The position numbers and the translations under genes were made by a program. The notes under the pieces are model-generated. The model was not told the origin of the DNA. It saw nothing but the letters and a program-made list of their open reading frames with translations, and did not search any database. DNA of 64,000 nucleotides, from positions 2,177,501-2,241,500 of the forward strand of contig JAYKKM010000048.1 of the NCBI GenBank assembly GCA_035772405.1, written 5' to 3'. This document shows, piece after piece, positions 1-12,555 of the stretch (position 1 is the first letter of the stretch; each line of letters begins with the position of its first letter). The DNA is from Chrysogorgia sp. JL179-B06 (lineage: Eukaryota; Cnidaria; Anthozoa; Scleralcyonacea; Chrysogorgiidae).

Positions 1-230
1 TCTCATCAATCTCGTCTTCATCTGACTTGGAGCAATGAGAGTCAAAACAACTCTCATACAAACACTTGTCTACCAACTTTCATCAGGAGCAATGAGAGTC
101 GAGATAACTTTCATACAAACATTTGTCTACTAACTTTCATCAACTCTCATCTTTGTCTGACCAGGAGCAACGAGAGTCAAGATAACTCTCATCATACAAA
201 TTACAAACACTTGTCTACAATGGTTATATT
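1..230. repeat. degenerate intronic minisatellite
   Basis: Three imperfect copies of a block beginning GGAGCAATGAGAGTC (about 29, 86 and 164) alternate with ACTCTCATACAAACACTTGTCTAC-like text. Spacing is 57 then 78 bases, so the array is irregular. It lies in the intron downstream of the leftmost visible exon of the nucleolar-protein gene. No coding signal is seen here. Confidence 0.6.
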
Positions 231-3200
231 TAATCACCTTTGCTTTCTTTGCTGGTTCTTCTTCAGAATCCTCATCTGAATCACTTCCAGAATCACTCTC
301 GTCATCTTTCTTTTTCGATTTCTCTTCCTCCTCGTCGGAACTGGAATCTTCTTCAGAGTCCTCCTCATCCGACACACCCTCATCCTTCGCAACAGGGGTC
401 TTCTTCTCTGGCACTGATTTTGTTTGCGGCTTTATTGGCGTTTTTGCCTCCTCTTCCTCTGAGCTACTTTCGTCTGACGATTCTTTCGTTTTGGTTTTAT
501 CTAATATGAAAATAAGCAATGACATTTTAAATCTTTATGCCCCATGGGTGATCACCATCTAACTTCTCCTAATAATATCAATGGTTAACCAAGTATAGAG
601 GTAATGAGAATAAAGGAAATGATCACCAAAGGTGAACTCAGACTTGTTTTTAAAACAACTTCTCCCAAGTAGTACTATAAGAAATGTTTGGAGACCAATA
701 AGGAGAATTTCTATGTTGATACTAACCACACTTTTTGGGATAATTGGATGCAGCCCACATTGGGAGAAAGTATTAATTTATATAATATTATATTCGCATG
801 TTTGTGCGTGCGTTAATATTTTGGAAGTTCTAGGCGTCCCATTTGTGTTAACAGACATTACAGACTAGGGCGATATATTGTGCTGTGGTTGCAGATTTAC
901 TGTTCACTTCAGATTTATTTTTATTTACCGACCTGCCGGGTCACTGCTACAGCAGAAAAATCCGAGAAACCAGTCACCTTAGTTATTCTAGCATTTTTGC
1001 TAGTGATGCGAATAAGCATACACAGGTAGTCACTAAAAGAAAGAATGAATTTTCCTCACCCACCTCCCTTCTAACTTCAGCCTGGTAATAATTAATAACT
1101 CTCCTTTTTGTACATATCTCGATAGTTTTTTAGAAATTACTTGTAGTAGCACTAGAGAAAACATTTTGTAATATTTGTGAAAACGTTTAAATAAAAATTT
1201 AATAGCAGGCCACACTTCACCCATGGGTGAAGCCCAGGCCAGGACATGAGGGCAAGGTCCTTTCCAAAAGGAGTGAGGACCCTTACCCTCACTCCGACCT
1301 TGTTCTCCCGTTTTCTGAGGACCCAGACACTCAGAACTGCACATTTGCCACACGATTTGAATAGAATCATTAATAAATTATATGAGGGCCGGCCAGACAC
1401 AATATCTAAAAACAAACATTATCTTTACCTATCACAAAAGAAACAGGTGGCTTTTTCTCTTCATCTTCTGAATCAGAGCTACTTTCACTCGATTCTTTCT
1501 TGGCTTTTTTCCCAGCTTGTTGCTTGTTCGCTGGAGCAGGGAGTGTCTTTGTCGGTTTCTTCTTCTTCGCCTTCTCCTCTTCATCCGATGATTCACCACT
1601 GCTACCACTGGAGGACTCGTTCTTGACGACCTCTTTCTTAGCTTCAACTGCTTTTGGGGTAGCAGCCTTCACCTTCGTTGCAGCAGGAGATTTCTTTGTC
1701 AGTTTCTTCTTCTTCGTCTTCTCCTCCTCGTCCGATTCACCACTGCTACCATTGGAGGACTCTTTCTTGACGACCTCTTTCTTAGCTTCAACTGCTTTTG
1801 GGGTAGCAGCCTTCACCTTTGCTGCGGCAGGAGATTTTTTCACGTCCTTCTTCTCCTCTACCTCTTCATCAGATTCGTCACTGCTGTCACTCGAAGATTT
1901 TATCTTGACTGGCTTTACCAGTTTTGCCTCTTCATCTGAATCCGAGCTGTTGCTTGATTCTTTTTTGGCAACATTTCCCTTCGGTTTCGACTTTTCATCT
2001 TCGGACTCAGAACTATCAGAAGAATCTGCTTTCACCCCCTTCAATTTGGCAACACTTTGCTTGGCAGCATTTGAAGCACTGTTTGTTTGTGCAGTAACCT
2101 TCTTTGTGGGTTCCTCATCCTCGGAGGAAGAACCGGATTTGGATGGCTGTTTGTCAACCTCCATCGGCATCTCAACAGCTTTTTGTTTCTTCTTTCCTTT
2201 TCCATTCACAATTTCTTTTTCCTTAAAAAATAAGTTGGTTTCATATAATGTCACGCCTCACATGTTTTGGATTTTGTGTTTACAAATTTTTTTCTGTAGA
2301 AAAGTTGATTAATATTATCAGCGCTCAAAATAACGGGGTCACTGACCGCTGACTTTAATCAATCACAACAGGTCAGCGTGACCGGTCAAATTGTTTCTAC
2401 CAGTCACTGAACTCATTTTCTTTCACCTTGTAAATGTTGTTTATATCATTAATTTATGCACTAAAGTCAGTAAATGGTTTTAACAGAGGTTTTAAAAGGC
2501 TGCTTAGTTTTATTGGTTAAACAAGGAAATAAGAACTTGAAAATTATATTTCATTTGAGGCCAAGTTGTCGCACCGGAGGTTGACTTCAACTTTAAACAA
2601 AAGCCTTGGGATGGAAGTTGCTGTCAAAATGGCAGCACCAGAAGCAGGCCTGAATATTACCGCCGGACACCGGACATTGTCCGGCGTTAATTCGTCTTGT
2701 GACCGGCAGCTTGGAGCTGCTGCCGGACATCAATGTCCGGCCGACTCGACCACTTATAGACCAAATTTTTTCTCCCAGTAAGTTAAGCGTTTATATGACA
2801 ATCCAGGTACTTTGATATTTATCGACCAACGTACACATGACATGTGGCTCAAAATGATTTTTCCCACGTATCACGCATTGTGTGAATTCCATGCGCAGTC
2901 AACACAGTCATGACCTGTAACCGCTTTATGATCGTTAATCACACAAAGATGGCGATTCAAAGTGAGATCTAACAGCGTTGTTCGCTGTATTGGCGACAAG
3001 GCTATTAATGTACAACATTTATCACACTGCATTACATAACGGCAAAATTATTTGGTGTCATGCTAAAACGATTCGGGGATAAAATTAACAAACCATGTCC
3101 GACAGAAAAGTGGTCTTGTCCGGACTATTTACTCTGTGGCCGGACATCGTGTCCGGCGAGCTCCAAAAAATTATATTCAGGCCTGACCAGAAGTGACGAA

Positions 3201-6200
3201 CGAACGTTCATGGCCTTGTGTATGATACAAAGTTATAGAAGGAAAGAAGATTTTTGTTTTTAATGCACAAATTAAAGAAAAATAGTTGACCATCCAAATT
3301 TTAGATCTGACCACCTGAATTCACATCTGACCATTCATGCTGACTGCCAACTTTGCCAAAATTATTTTGAGTGCTGTAAATCTCTTTCAGGCTTGGAAAT
3401 AATATGCAGGATGTATCAACCCAACTCACCACTTCTTTCTTTGACTTTTTCTTGCTCTTTTCCTTTTTCTCTGGGACAATCTCCTTCTCCACTCTCTCCT
3501 TTTTTTTCTCAACAACAACAACAACTGCACTTTTCTCCTACAACAAAGTGGATTGATTTTTAGATCGCAAACAGGAAAGCTCTCCAAATACATATTCTTG
3601 GCTACAGTTATTATATTTATTATCTACATAACAGCAAATAATTTTTTGTAATCCGCCGGTCGTGATGATCAGAAGAAATCTAATTCCGGCAGTCAAATGG
3701 CAAATCCTGCTGCTCATTTATTTTCAATGCTGTTCAGACATTTGACAATTCTTCATTCATCTTTCCTTTTGAATCACTTTTACATTATAAAGATTTCACT
3801 TCACCGCTGATTTCACTTCACTTGGTGAGCGGTCCATACTGTAGAATTTCACAGGAATTACCAGTAAACAAAAAACCAAGTGTAAAATATATTTGACCGG
3901 TCACGAGATGATCCTGAACATCATATTTTCGGGGGGAAATGCACATCGTTTTTTCTCAACTAATTCAAATCCTGGTTGACATACACATCCAAACACCATC
4001 ATTTCAAATGCCAAAAAATAAACAATATTTTACCTTTTTTGACTTTTTGGAAATAACTGGAGCTTCCTCTTCAGTCAATTTCCTTTTGTTGGTTTCTTCA
4101 ACAACATTATCAGCACTTTTGCTCTTCTGTCAATGAAATAAGAATTGTGTTATGTACATATTGCTGTAATGAATGTGGGAGAGCTTGGAGTAAACAGATG
4201 ATACATGGACGATCATCAAGCTCATATCCTCAGAAATCAAACCTATAACTTTCTGATTGCTGGAAATTAGGTTACAGGTTCGATTCGTATCTGGAACTCA
4301 GAATCACTTTTCTAAGGATATGAGCTTGAAGATCATCCATGTATTGAAATAAGAATTGTTGAAAAGAACATTGAGAATTAGTTTAGTAGATTTATCACTC
4401 TTATTAGGTGAACAGAGTACCCCAACAGGCTAGAAGCCCAATCGATAGGGGTTCCGAGGGCCTACGATTTAAAGTGCCTATATTTGTAATCTATGGATTC
4501 TCCTGAGATAAATTGTAATATATCTTGTCAGCTGAAAATCTCATCTTCATACACTTTTTTGCTGTTAAAGTTGACGGAAATGACGTCAAATCGGGCATCT
4601 GTAAAGAGGTTTTCATGTAGACAGATTCCCGATTTGACGTCATTTCCGTCAACTTTAACAGCAAAAAAAGTGTATGAAGATGACATTTTCAGCTGACAAG
4701 ATATATTACAATTTATCTCAGGATAATCCATAGATTACAAATATGTTAAATTCCCAGAGACGTTATAGGCACTTTAAGGTCGTTATCCAAGATCAATATG
4801 AACTTTTTAACTCTTTACTCCCCATTATCAACATATAAATTCTCCTTGTTGGTCTCCAAGCATTTCTTATAGTACTAGTTGGGAGAAGTTGTTTTAAAAC
4901 AAGTCTAAGTTCATTTTTGGTGATCATTTCCTTTATTCTCATTACCTCTATACTTGGTTAACCATTGATACAATTGGGAGAAGTTACATGCTGATCACTC
5001 TTGAAGTATAAGGAGGACTGGTGCAATAGATAGGAGAAGATGGAAGCAGAAGCGTGGCAAGGGCAAACCTACATGTAAGCATGGCATTACAATTTGATAT
5101 CCAAATTCGACAATATTTTTTGCCAAAATCTGTTATTAGACTAGGGCACCGGAGTTATGCCGGAGCTCCGGCGTTTTCCAGTCCGACAAGCCGGAGTTGA
5201 GATTTGGGCTCTGGTTATCTCCGGCAGTGATTTATATTTAGTGAAGTGTGAGCTTGGCATCAGAATGACCAAAAATACATCTATGACAATTTCAAAAAAC
5301 TATGGTATTTTGCGAGTTACTGGAGTATTGGTATCACCACAAAAATGAATGGCCTGCTGTGACAAGTCTTGCTCTATCATATCTTAGTTGCCCACCATCC
5401 TTCGGTCACGTTGTGCACTTCTTCCTGGCAACATTGCTTGTCTCGCATTCATAAAATTTAACAATACAAAATTTTGAAGAATACCTAGCACTTTGTATTC
5501 TGTATTTCGAGAATCGGAGTAGCTTTTATTCGGTTGTTCTATAAACTTATAAACATTTTCATTGCACTGATATTTCCAGTTGTCAAATAGACATGAGACA
5601 CCCCACGGTTGCTCGCTGTTTTTACGTGGAGAAGAGCCTGGGACCTAGGTTGATCCGGACAAAGGGCTGGATGTAAGAACTGTAAACCAGCCGGAAAAAA
5701 CCGGAGTTCCTTACCGTATATCATGGCGTATAAGTCGACCCCCTAATTTTGGGGCAAAAATTTGTGATTTTTAGGATACCCTGTGTATAAGTAGAGTCCA
5801 AAACTAAATAGTTACTGGCAGCAGACACTTTTTAATAGCGTAATACAACAAATCTTTAAAAAGAAAACGTAACTATTTTACGGAAACAAATAACTAGTCT
5901 TACAACATAAAGAAATAGATATTACAAACAAAGATTAAATAATATATACATGGTATCCACTTGGCTAGCTGTTCTTCGAGTTTCGGCCAGTGGCAATTTG
6001 ATCCACGATCAGCGTATTTTGTCCTTGATAACTTCTGGATTTTCTCTTGTTGTTTCCGCCATTCTCGAACGAGCTTTACGTTAACGCCATACTTACGTCC
6101 AGCAGCAGAGTTGTTTGAGTTTTTGGCAAAGTCTATAACCTTTAATTTGAAACTTGTTTCGCACTTTCTTCATTTTACCGGCATGTCGATGTTGTATTTA

Positions 6201-7396
6201 CTATTTACGCTAGCAGGAGTTAGCGTAAAACACGTGCATTTACACTTGTCGATTTTACCCATTTCCTGACGCATCGAGAGGACTGGGTACTAGCTTACTC
6301 GTTCTATGATTTCATGACCCTTCGTATGAGTCGAGGTCGGGTTTTTTATATCAATTTTTGGTTCTAGAAAATCGACTTATACACCGTGATATACAGTAGA
6401 CCTACTGGATAAGTAATTTTTGGGCCAAATCCAACAGCCTATTCAACCCCAAGCTAGTAAAACTGCCTTAAACAAAAATGAAGGTGACCCTGTCTATAGA
6501 ACTTTATATAATCATGTGACTTATATACACATTTTCATTGGTTCTTGCCCATGATATACATGGCTTAGAGGGCAGTAACGAGAACATGTGGAATTGAACA
6601 TCCTACCAGGATGGTATCAAATCATGTCAGCAACTTCATGCCCCAACAGCTTTGATAAACCTTTAGGGTTGTTTTTGATTGTATAAAACAAATAGATTCC
6701 ATTTTTGTTGTCTGTTCAGTTATAGATACACAGAGGACATCAGAACATGGTAACTGAACATCAGTGACCCACTCGACTCCGTCTCGTGGGCCACTTTTTT
6801 GTTCTTACCACCTTCTGACGTCATCTGTGCATCTATAACTGAACAGACAATGGCAAAATGGCATCTATTTGTTAAATAGTATATACAAAAATGCTGTCCC
6901 TTGCATATTTAGATTTTGTAATTTTATAAGTGGGTTGTGCTGTGTAGATAGTGTAGAAATATAAATCAAATACTCTAAAAGGTTGGTGTACTACCGAAAT
7001 AGTGTGAAGGAGGGCTATCGTTTAGCGCGAAGGCCCTTCATCACAGAGTCAGAGAGTTAGTGAGTTACTCTCCTTGACTCCGATGAAGCCTAATAGCTTT
7101 AGTTTCACTCGAAACATCAATGACCTTCTACACACTATATTGTTTAATATGTTAGCAGGCTAAGGGAAGACTATTTCCTCTAACACTATCTTTATGAAAC
7201 TCACAAAACAACCAATAGTTCAGGCTAAACGAAAGCAAGCAACGTTATTTCGAAAATTATCAATTTCGCAAACACAATACCTCGTGGTCCCGAGGTCTCC
7301 CAATTTCGGCAAGTTTTAACAGATTTCGCTACTTCGGAGTTATAATAGTATCTTCATCAATACCCTTACCTTTTTACTGCTCTTATCTTTGCCCAT
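1..7396 (-). CDS. Nopp140/nucleolin-like acidic nucleolar phosphoprotein, partial (5 exons, 3' end off window)
   Basis: Five minus-strand exons join with consistent phases: 7370-7396 (ATG at 7396, 9 codons, reads MGKDKSSKK), 4034-4126 (31 codons), 3430-3537 (36 codons), 1429-2221 (phase 1 exit) and 238-500. Each has an AG acceptor and a GT donor (gtaagg, gtaaaa, gtgagt, gtaaag, gtgatt). About 428 residues are visible. The composition alternates acidic SSDSEDEE-type clusters, which are likely casein kinase 2 sites, with Lys/Ala/Pro-rich basic linkers. This is the layout of Nopp140 (NOLC1) and of the nucleolin N-terminus, proteins that act in nucleolar rRNA processing. No LisH, RRM, GAR or SRP40 C-terminal domain is visible, so the choice between the two families cannot be made. 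The RRMs or C-terminal domain would lie left of the window. Confidence 0.75.
238..500 (-). CDS. acidic exon of the nucleolar-protein gene, leftmost visible
   Basis: The 263-nt exon has acceptor ttcatattag at 501-510 and donor AAAG|gtgatt at 238. It encodes a Ser/Asp/Glu-rich stretch, a short KTPIKPQTK-type basic linker, more acidic clusters, and a final EEEPAKKAK. In nucleolins a PAKK segment like this precedes the RRMs, which would favour nucleolin over Nopp140, but this is only suggestive. Confidence 0.7.
1429..2221 (-). CDS. main acidic/basic repeat exon of the nucleolar-protein gene
   Basis: The 793-nt exon starts after a ttttttaag acceptor and ends GATAG|gtaaag in phase 1. It restarts as G+AT at 500 in the next exon, giving Asp. 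It encodes five or more acidic Ser clusters separated by KVKAATPKAVEAKKEVVKK-type linkers. A 144-bp (48-codon) unit is tandemly duplicated, with matching blocks starting at 1620 and 1764. The duplication keeps frame, so each cycle adds one basic linker and one acidic cluster. Confidence 0.75.
2560..3180. repeat. intron segment with recurrent CCGGACAT/ATGTCCGG palindromes
   Basis: Inside the intron between exons 3 and 4 the short palindromes ccggacattgtccgg (about 2673), ccggacatcaatgtccgg (about 2723) and ccggacatcgtgtccgg (about 3143) recur, with further tccgg half-sites. The repeated dyad suggests part of an old interspersed repeat. A related cluster of ccggag sites occurs near 5150. No function can be assigned. 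Confidence 0.35.
4471..4779. mobile_element. foldback MITE
   Basis: Long inverted arms run about 4490-4600 and 4625-4745 around a short asymmetric centre. The outer ends read AAAGTGCCTATA at the left and TATAGGCACTTT at the right. It contains no ORF of its own; both strands give a near-identical short reading because of the symmetry. It lies in the first intron of the nucleolar-protein gene. Confidence 0.7.
5712..6398 (-). mobile_element. pogo/Tigger-like DNA transposon remnant
   Basis: The terminal inverted repeats read TACCGTATATCATGGCGTAT at the left (5712) and, reverse-complemented from the right, TACTGTATATCACGGTGTAT, with TA at both outer ends. This is the target preference of the Tc1/mariner/pogo superfamily. 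The body is about 690 bp and holds only an N-terminal DNA-binding segment on the minus strand. The DDE domain is absent, so the copy is non-autonomous. Confidence 0.75.
5950..6170 (-). pseudogene. pogo transposase N-terminal HTH (psq/CENP-B-like) fragment
   Basis: Reading minus from about 6170, one frame contains KLKVIDFAKNSNNSAAGRKY, then KLVREWRKQQEKIQKL and a KYADRG segment. This is the helix-turn-helix pattern of pogo/Tigger and CENP-B-type transposases. The upstream ATG frame (6263, MGKIDKC) hits a TGA and is out of register, so the reading frame is broken. After the WP-x-LE-x-QLAKWI segment the homology stops. Confidence 0.65.
6710..6849. repeat. short inverted repeat (foldback)
   Basis: The arm tgtctgttcagttatagat near 6710 is repeated inverted as atctataactgaacagaca ending near 6849, around about 100 bp of non-symmetric sequence. 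It has the size of a small MITE. No target duplication can be fixed. Confidence 0.5.
6930..7148. repeat. interspersed repeat with hammerhead-like relic (family copy at 41455-41645)
   Basis: This block shares the GGTTGGTGTACT-x-CCGAAATAG text and the GCGAAGGCCCTTC block with 41455-41645, in opposite orientation. On the plus strand it ends with a decayed CCGATGA...GAAAC motif at about 7078-7115. The layout resembles the Penelope-associated repeats elsewhere in the window, but this copy is too degenerate to fold. Confidence 0.45.
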
Positions 7397-7659
7397 CTTG
7401 GTTAAAAATGTTAAAAACGATGAATTTTACACAGCCCCACGTGCTGCGTGTCCAACAATGTCGGGTACGTGAAGTAAAAGATCGAACAAACTTAGCCCGC
7501 GTGTGTTTCGTCCAGCGGTGCTCACGAAAACACCAAGGGCGGACCATCAGATATTTGAGGGGGCGTGGTTGCAGCTTTTTGGACGCACAGGTTGTGCACG
7601 CTTTTTTTTTCGTTAGTCAAACGCTTGCAGGAAACGCTTTTTTTTAATAGGGGCGGGTT

Positions 7660-8160
7660 ACACTATCTATCAAAGAAAATTTGATAGTGTAAACCGGCCA
7701 TTTTTAGGAAGCATGTTGAATATATATATATATTCCATACATTATAATATATTTAAATTTTACATTCAAGCAAACAGTTCTAAATTTCAAAGGCATTATT
7801 AATAATAATATTATACAATAATATTAACAGTATGTTAATATATGCATTAATTGTGATAATATTTAATGGCAATATTTATTTATTATGATAATATTTTGTC
7901 TATTGACTATTAATTTGAAAAAGATACAAAGGAACAAAAAGAATATGTAATTTATATGGGGATTGTTTTTAAAGTTTTTCATGTTATATATTAATCTCAT
8001 TTTTAATGTTATGGAGAACAAATATTTGTTTGTTGTTATATGCAATATAATAGAATAAATTGTCGATGTTGTAAAGCGCATTTGATCATATACACATGCT
8101 AATAAAAATATATATTGCGCTATATAAATAGTAAACATTATTCATTATTATTATTAATTT
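7660..8160. other. AT-rich stretch, no gene seen
   Basis: The stretch is very AT-rich, with runs of ATATAT and AATAAT. A small hairpin, ttacactatc...gatagtgtaa, lies near 7659-7693. No exon-like reading or recognised element was found. Confidence 0.5.
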
Positions 8161-8283
8161 ACCTAATCCTTTATAAAGAAGGAAGCTTTTTCAAAATAAT
8201 TCATGTCATGGCCTCATAGGTATGCTGTATACTGTACAGGGTGTATAAAAAAAAGTTCCCAAGAAATCCACTTTGTTTTTATT

Positions 8284-8451
8284 AGCACAAAAGATTTTAG
8301 GCCTCTGGGAATTTAACTGTTGTTGATACTTGTAAACTAAACAACTTACCATTAAATAAATGCATCAATTTCGATTCAATTCTGCTTTACGTGCTCGAGT
8401 TTGTAGTAATACAAGCTATTTTAAATTCCCAGGGGCGAAAATCTTTTGTGT
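8284..8451. repeat. inverted repeat flanking about 100 bp
   Basis: The text cacaaaagatttt...ctgggaattta at 8284-8313 returns inverted as taaattcccag...aaaatcttttgtg at 8414-8451. The geometry fits a decayed small foldback element. Confidence 0.45.
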
Positions 8452-8663
8452 TTAGGTTGCGCTTTTTTTTATAGCGAAATCCGCGCTCTCAGACCACCGA
8501 CTCAGCGGTTGTCGAACAACCTCTGGTATGTACTTCATGTCTTGCAGCTATAATCAATCTATGGGTAATTTTTCAAACGCCTGTGGAGGAGGTACGTAGC
8601 TTGTGGAATATTATATATATTAAAAGATTTTAGTCTTCACAAATTTGGAAGCCTTCGCATCAT

Positions 8664-8743
8664 GGGTTCATCTAGCCTGCGTTCCAGACCACTCCCCCCC
8701 GTTGTGAGGGGGGAGTGGTCTGGAACGCAGGCTAGGGTTCATC
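8664..8743. mobile_element. 62-bp hairpin insertion with 9-bp target duplication
   Basis: GGGTTCATC occurs at 8664-8672 and again at 8735-8743. Between them lies a 62-bp insert that is almost wholly palindromic. Its arm begins TAGCCTGCGTTCCAGACC, runs into a C-run, then has a 7-8 nt loop and the exact reverse complement. A 9-bp duplication is typical of Mutator-like elements. At this size it can carry little more than its ends. Confidence 0.7.
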
Positions 8744-9118
8744 GGGATTGTCACAGCATTCTATGTATTCTTCAGATTTTATATCCAGAAGTTCCAAATA
8801 GGGGTCCAGGAAGTGGAGTTTACTCTCATAGGATGGAAGCTTGCTCGAATTTCTTTTTTGATTTCTCCAACCACCCCCTCAAATATCTAATGGTCCGTCC
8901 CTTATAAAGTTTAGTGAAATAACACGCACACGAGACCACTCCACTGCATTGACAGCGGGGATTACGCTTATCTTACAGTAAGTCCTTCATGTCATTAAAA
9001 CATAATGGTTCGTTCTCACACACCTGAGATGGTTAAAAAACGCGCGCCAAACATGGAGATAATTAGAAACAGTGATAATTAGAAACATGTGATACCAGAC
9101 GATAGTACATTTCCAAGT

Positions 9119-9330
9119 GATTAATTATGGCCGGTCATTATTTATGGCCGGGGGCCGAAGAGAAAATGGTTGCGTAACTGAAAATTCTAAGAACTAAATG
9201 GTTGGGTAAAAAAATCACTTCTCTGAAGGGTTGGGTAGCAAAATTTTCATGATTATTTACATAAAAAAATTAAGAGTTCATCATTTAAAATTAGAATCTC
9301 ACCATCCGTTCTCCTTAGTCATCATTGCAC
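9119..9330. repeat. interspersed repeat fragment bordering the giant array
   Basis: The text atttatggccggg, ccgaagagaaaatggttg, aaaattctaagacc-like and catgattatttacataaaaaa matches, inverted, the block at about 59210-59395. It runs to tagtcatc at about 9323 and then diverges. The array's seed flank starts about 15 bases further right, so the minisatellite grew at the edge of this older repeat. Confidence 0.6.
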
Positions 9331-9336
9331 ATTAGC

Positions 9337-9388
9337 TTTTGTTATTGTATTCGTCTGCTTGATTTCCTTGGATTCCTGTACATTAGAC
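9337..9388. repeat. left-flank seed sequence, copy 1 of 6
   Basis: This non-array text starts TTTTGTTATTGTATTCGTCT and ends TGTACATTAGA, immediately before the first GACCGGTGAG unit. It has GATTTCC where the five internal copies have GTTTTCC. Its attachment to unique DNA makes it the likely source of the internal copies. Confidence 0.75.
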
Positions 9389-9455
9389 CGGTGAGACATT
9401 CCGACCGGTGAGACATTCCGACCGGTGATACATTCCGACCGGTGATACATTCCGA

Positions 9456-9509
9456 CCTTTTGTTATTGTATTCGTCTGCTTGTTTTCCTTGGATTCCTGT
9501 ACATTAGAC
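9456..9509. repeat. captured flank spacer, copy 2
   Basis: The same 50-odd-bp flank sequence as at 9337 (with GTTTTCC) interrupts the 17-bp array after only a few units, 119 bp from copy 1. Confidence 0.75.
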
Positions 9510-12504
9510 CGGTGATACATTCCGACCGGTGAGACATTCCGACCGGTGATACAGTCGGACCGGTGATACATTCGGACCGGTGATACATTCGGACCGGTGA
9601 TACATTCCGACCGGTGATACATTCCGACCGGTGATACATTCCGACCGGTGATACATTCCGACCGGTGATACATTCCGACCGGTGATACATTCTGAACGGT
9701 GATACATTCCGACCGGTGGTACATTCCGACCGGTGGTACATTCCGACCGGTGATACATGCCGACCGGTGATACATTCCGACCGGTGATACATTCCGACCG
9801 GTGATACATTCCGACCGGTGATACATTCCGACCGGTGATACATTCCGACCGGTGATACATTCCGACCGGTGATACATTCCGACCGGTGATACACTCTGAC
9901 CGGTGATACACTCCGACCGGTGATACACTCTGACCGGTGATACACTCTGACCGGTGATACATTCCGACCGGTGATACATTCCGACCGGTGATACATTCCG
10001 ACCGGTGATACATTCCGACCGGTGATACATTCCGACCGGTGATACATTCCGACCGGTGCTACATTCCGACCGGTGCTACATTCCGACCGGTGATACATTC
10101 CGACCGGTGATACATTCCGACCGGTGATACATTCGGACCGGTGATACATTCGGACCGGTGATACATTCTGACCGGTGATACATTCCGACCGGTGATACAT
10201 TCCGACCGGTGATACATTCCGACCGGTGATACATTCCGACCGGTGATACATTCCGACCGGTGATACATTCCGACCGGTGATACATTCCGACCGGTGATAC
10301 ATTCTGACCGGTGATACATTCTGACCGGTGATACATTCCGACCGGTGATACATTCCGACCGGTGATACATTCCGACCGGTGATACATTCCGACCGGTGAT
10401 ACATTCGGACCGGTGATACATTCCGACCGGTGATACATTCCGACCGGTGATACATTCCGACCGGTGATACATTCCGACCGGTGATACATTCCGACCGGTG
10501 ATACATTCCGACCGGTGATACATTCTGACCGGTGATACATTCTGACCGGTGATACATTCCGACCGGTGATACATTCTGACCGGTGATACATTCTGACCGG
10601 TGATACATTCCGACCGGTGATACATTCGGACCGGTGATACATTCCGACCGGTGATACATTCGGACCGGTGATACATTCGGACCGGTGATACATTCCGACC
10701 GGTGATACATTCCGACCGGTGATACATTCCGACCGGTGATACATTCCGACCGGTGATACATTCTGACCGGTGATACATTCTGACCGGTGATACATTCCGA
10801 CCGGTGATACATTCTGACCGGTGATACATTCTGACCGGTGATACATTCCGACCGGTGATACATTCGGACCGGTGATACATTCCGACCGGTGATACATTCG
10901 GACCGGTGATACATTCGGACCGGTGATACATTCCGACCGGTGATACATTCCGACCGGTGATACATTCCGACCGGTGATACATTCCGACCGGTGATACATT
11001 CTGACCGGTGATACATTCCTACCGGTGGTACATTCCGACCGGTGGTACATTCCGACCGGTGATACATGCCGACCGGTGATACATTCCGACCGGTGATACA
11101 TTTCGACCGGTGATACATTCCGACCGGTGATACATTCCGACCGGTGATACATTCCGACCGGTGATACATTCCGACCGGTGATACATTCCGACCGGTGATA
11201 CATTCCGACCGGTGATACACTCTGACCGGTGATACACTCCGACCGGTGATACACTCTGACCGGTGATACACTCGGACCGGTGATACATTCCGACCGGTGA
11301 TACATTCCGACCGGTGATACATTCCGACCGGTGATACATTCCGACCGGTGATACATTCCGACCGGTGGTACATTCCGACCGGTGGTACATTCCGACCGGT
11401 GATACATTCCGACCGGTGATACATTCCGACCGGTGATACATTCTGACCGGTGATACATTCTGACCGGTGATACATTCTGACCGGTGATACATTCTGACCG
11501 GTGATACATTCTGACCGGTGATACATTCCGACCGGTGATACATTCCGACCGGTGATACATTCCGACCGGTGATACATTCCGACCGGTGATACATTCTGAC
11601 CGGTGATACATTCTGACCGGTGATACATTCTGACCGGTGATACATTCCGACCGGTGATACATTCCGACCGGTGATACACTCCGACCGGTGATACATTCTG
11701 ACCGGTGATACATTCTGACCGGTGATACATTCTGACCGGTGATACATTCGGACCGGTGATACATTCCGACCGGTGATACATTCCGACCGGTGATACATTC
11801 TGACCGGTGATACATTCTGACCGGTGATACATTCTGACCGGTGATACATTCTGACCGGTGATACATTCTGACCGGTGATACATTCTGACCGGTGATACAT
11901 TCTGACCGGTGATACATTCTGACCGGTGATACATTCGGACCGGTGATACATTCCGACCGGTGATACATTCCGACCGGTGATACATTCCGACCGGTGATAC
12001 ATTCCTACCGGTGATACATTCTGACCGGTGATACATTCTGACCGGTGATACATTCTGACCGGTGATACATTCGGACCGGTGATACATTCCGACCGGTGGT
12101 GCATTCCGACCGGTGATACATTCCGACCGGTGATACATTTCGACCGGTGATACACTCTGACCGGTGATACATTCCGACCGGTGATACATTCCGACCGGTG
12201 ATACATTCCGACCGGTGATACATTCCGACCGGTGATACATTCCGACCGGTGATACATTCCGACCGGTGATACATTCCGACCGGTGATACATTCCGACCGG
12301 TGATACATTCCGACCGGTGATACATTCCGACCGGTGATACACTCTGACCGGTGATACACTCCGACCGGTGATACACTCTGACCGGTGATACACTCTGACC
12401 GGTGATACATTCCGACCGGTGATACATTCCGACCGGTGATACATTCCGACCGGTGATACATTCGGACCCGCGGTGATACATTCGGACCGGTGATACATTC
12501 CGAC

Positions 12505-12555
12505 CTTTTGTTATTGTATTCGTCTGCTTGTTTTCCTTGGATTCCTGTACATTAG
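12505..12555. repeat. captured flank spacer, copy 3
   Basis: Identical spacer text follows a TTCCGACC unit and is followed by GACCGGTGAGAC units. It is preceded by the rare CCCGCGGTG unit at about 12467, a marker also found before copy 5. Confidence 0.75.

Noticed and set aside
1500..2312. 270-codon plus-strand ORF rich in Ser, Phe and Ala
   Set aside because: It is the antisense shadow of the acidic minus-strand exon, whose splice sites and composition are convincing.
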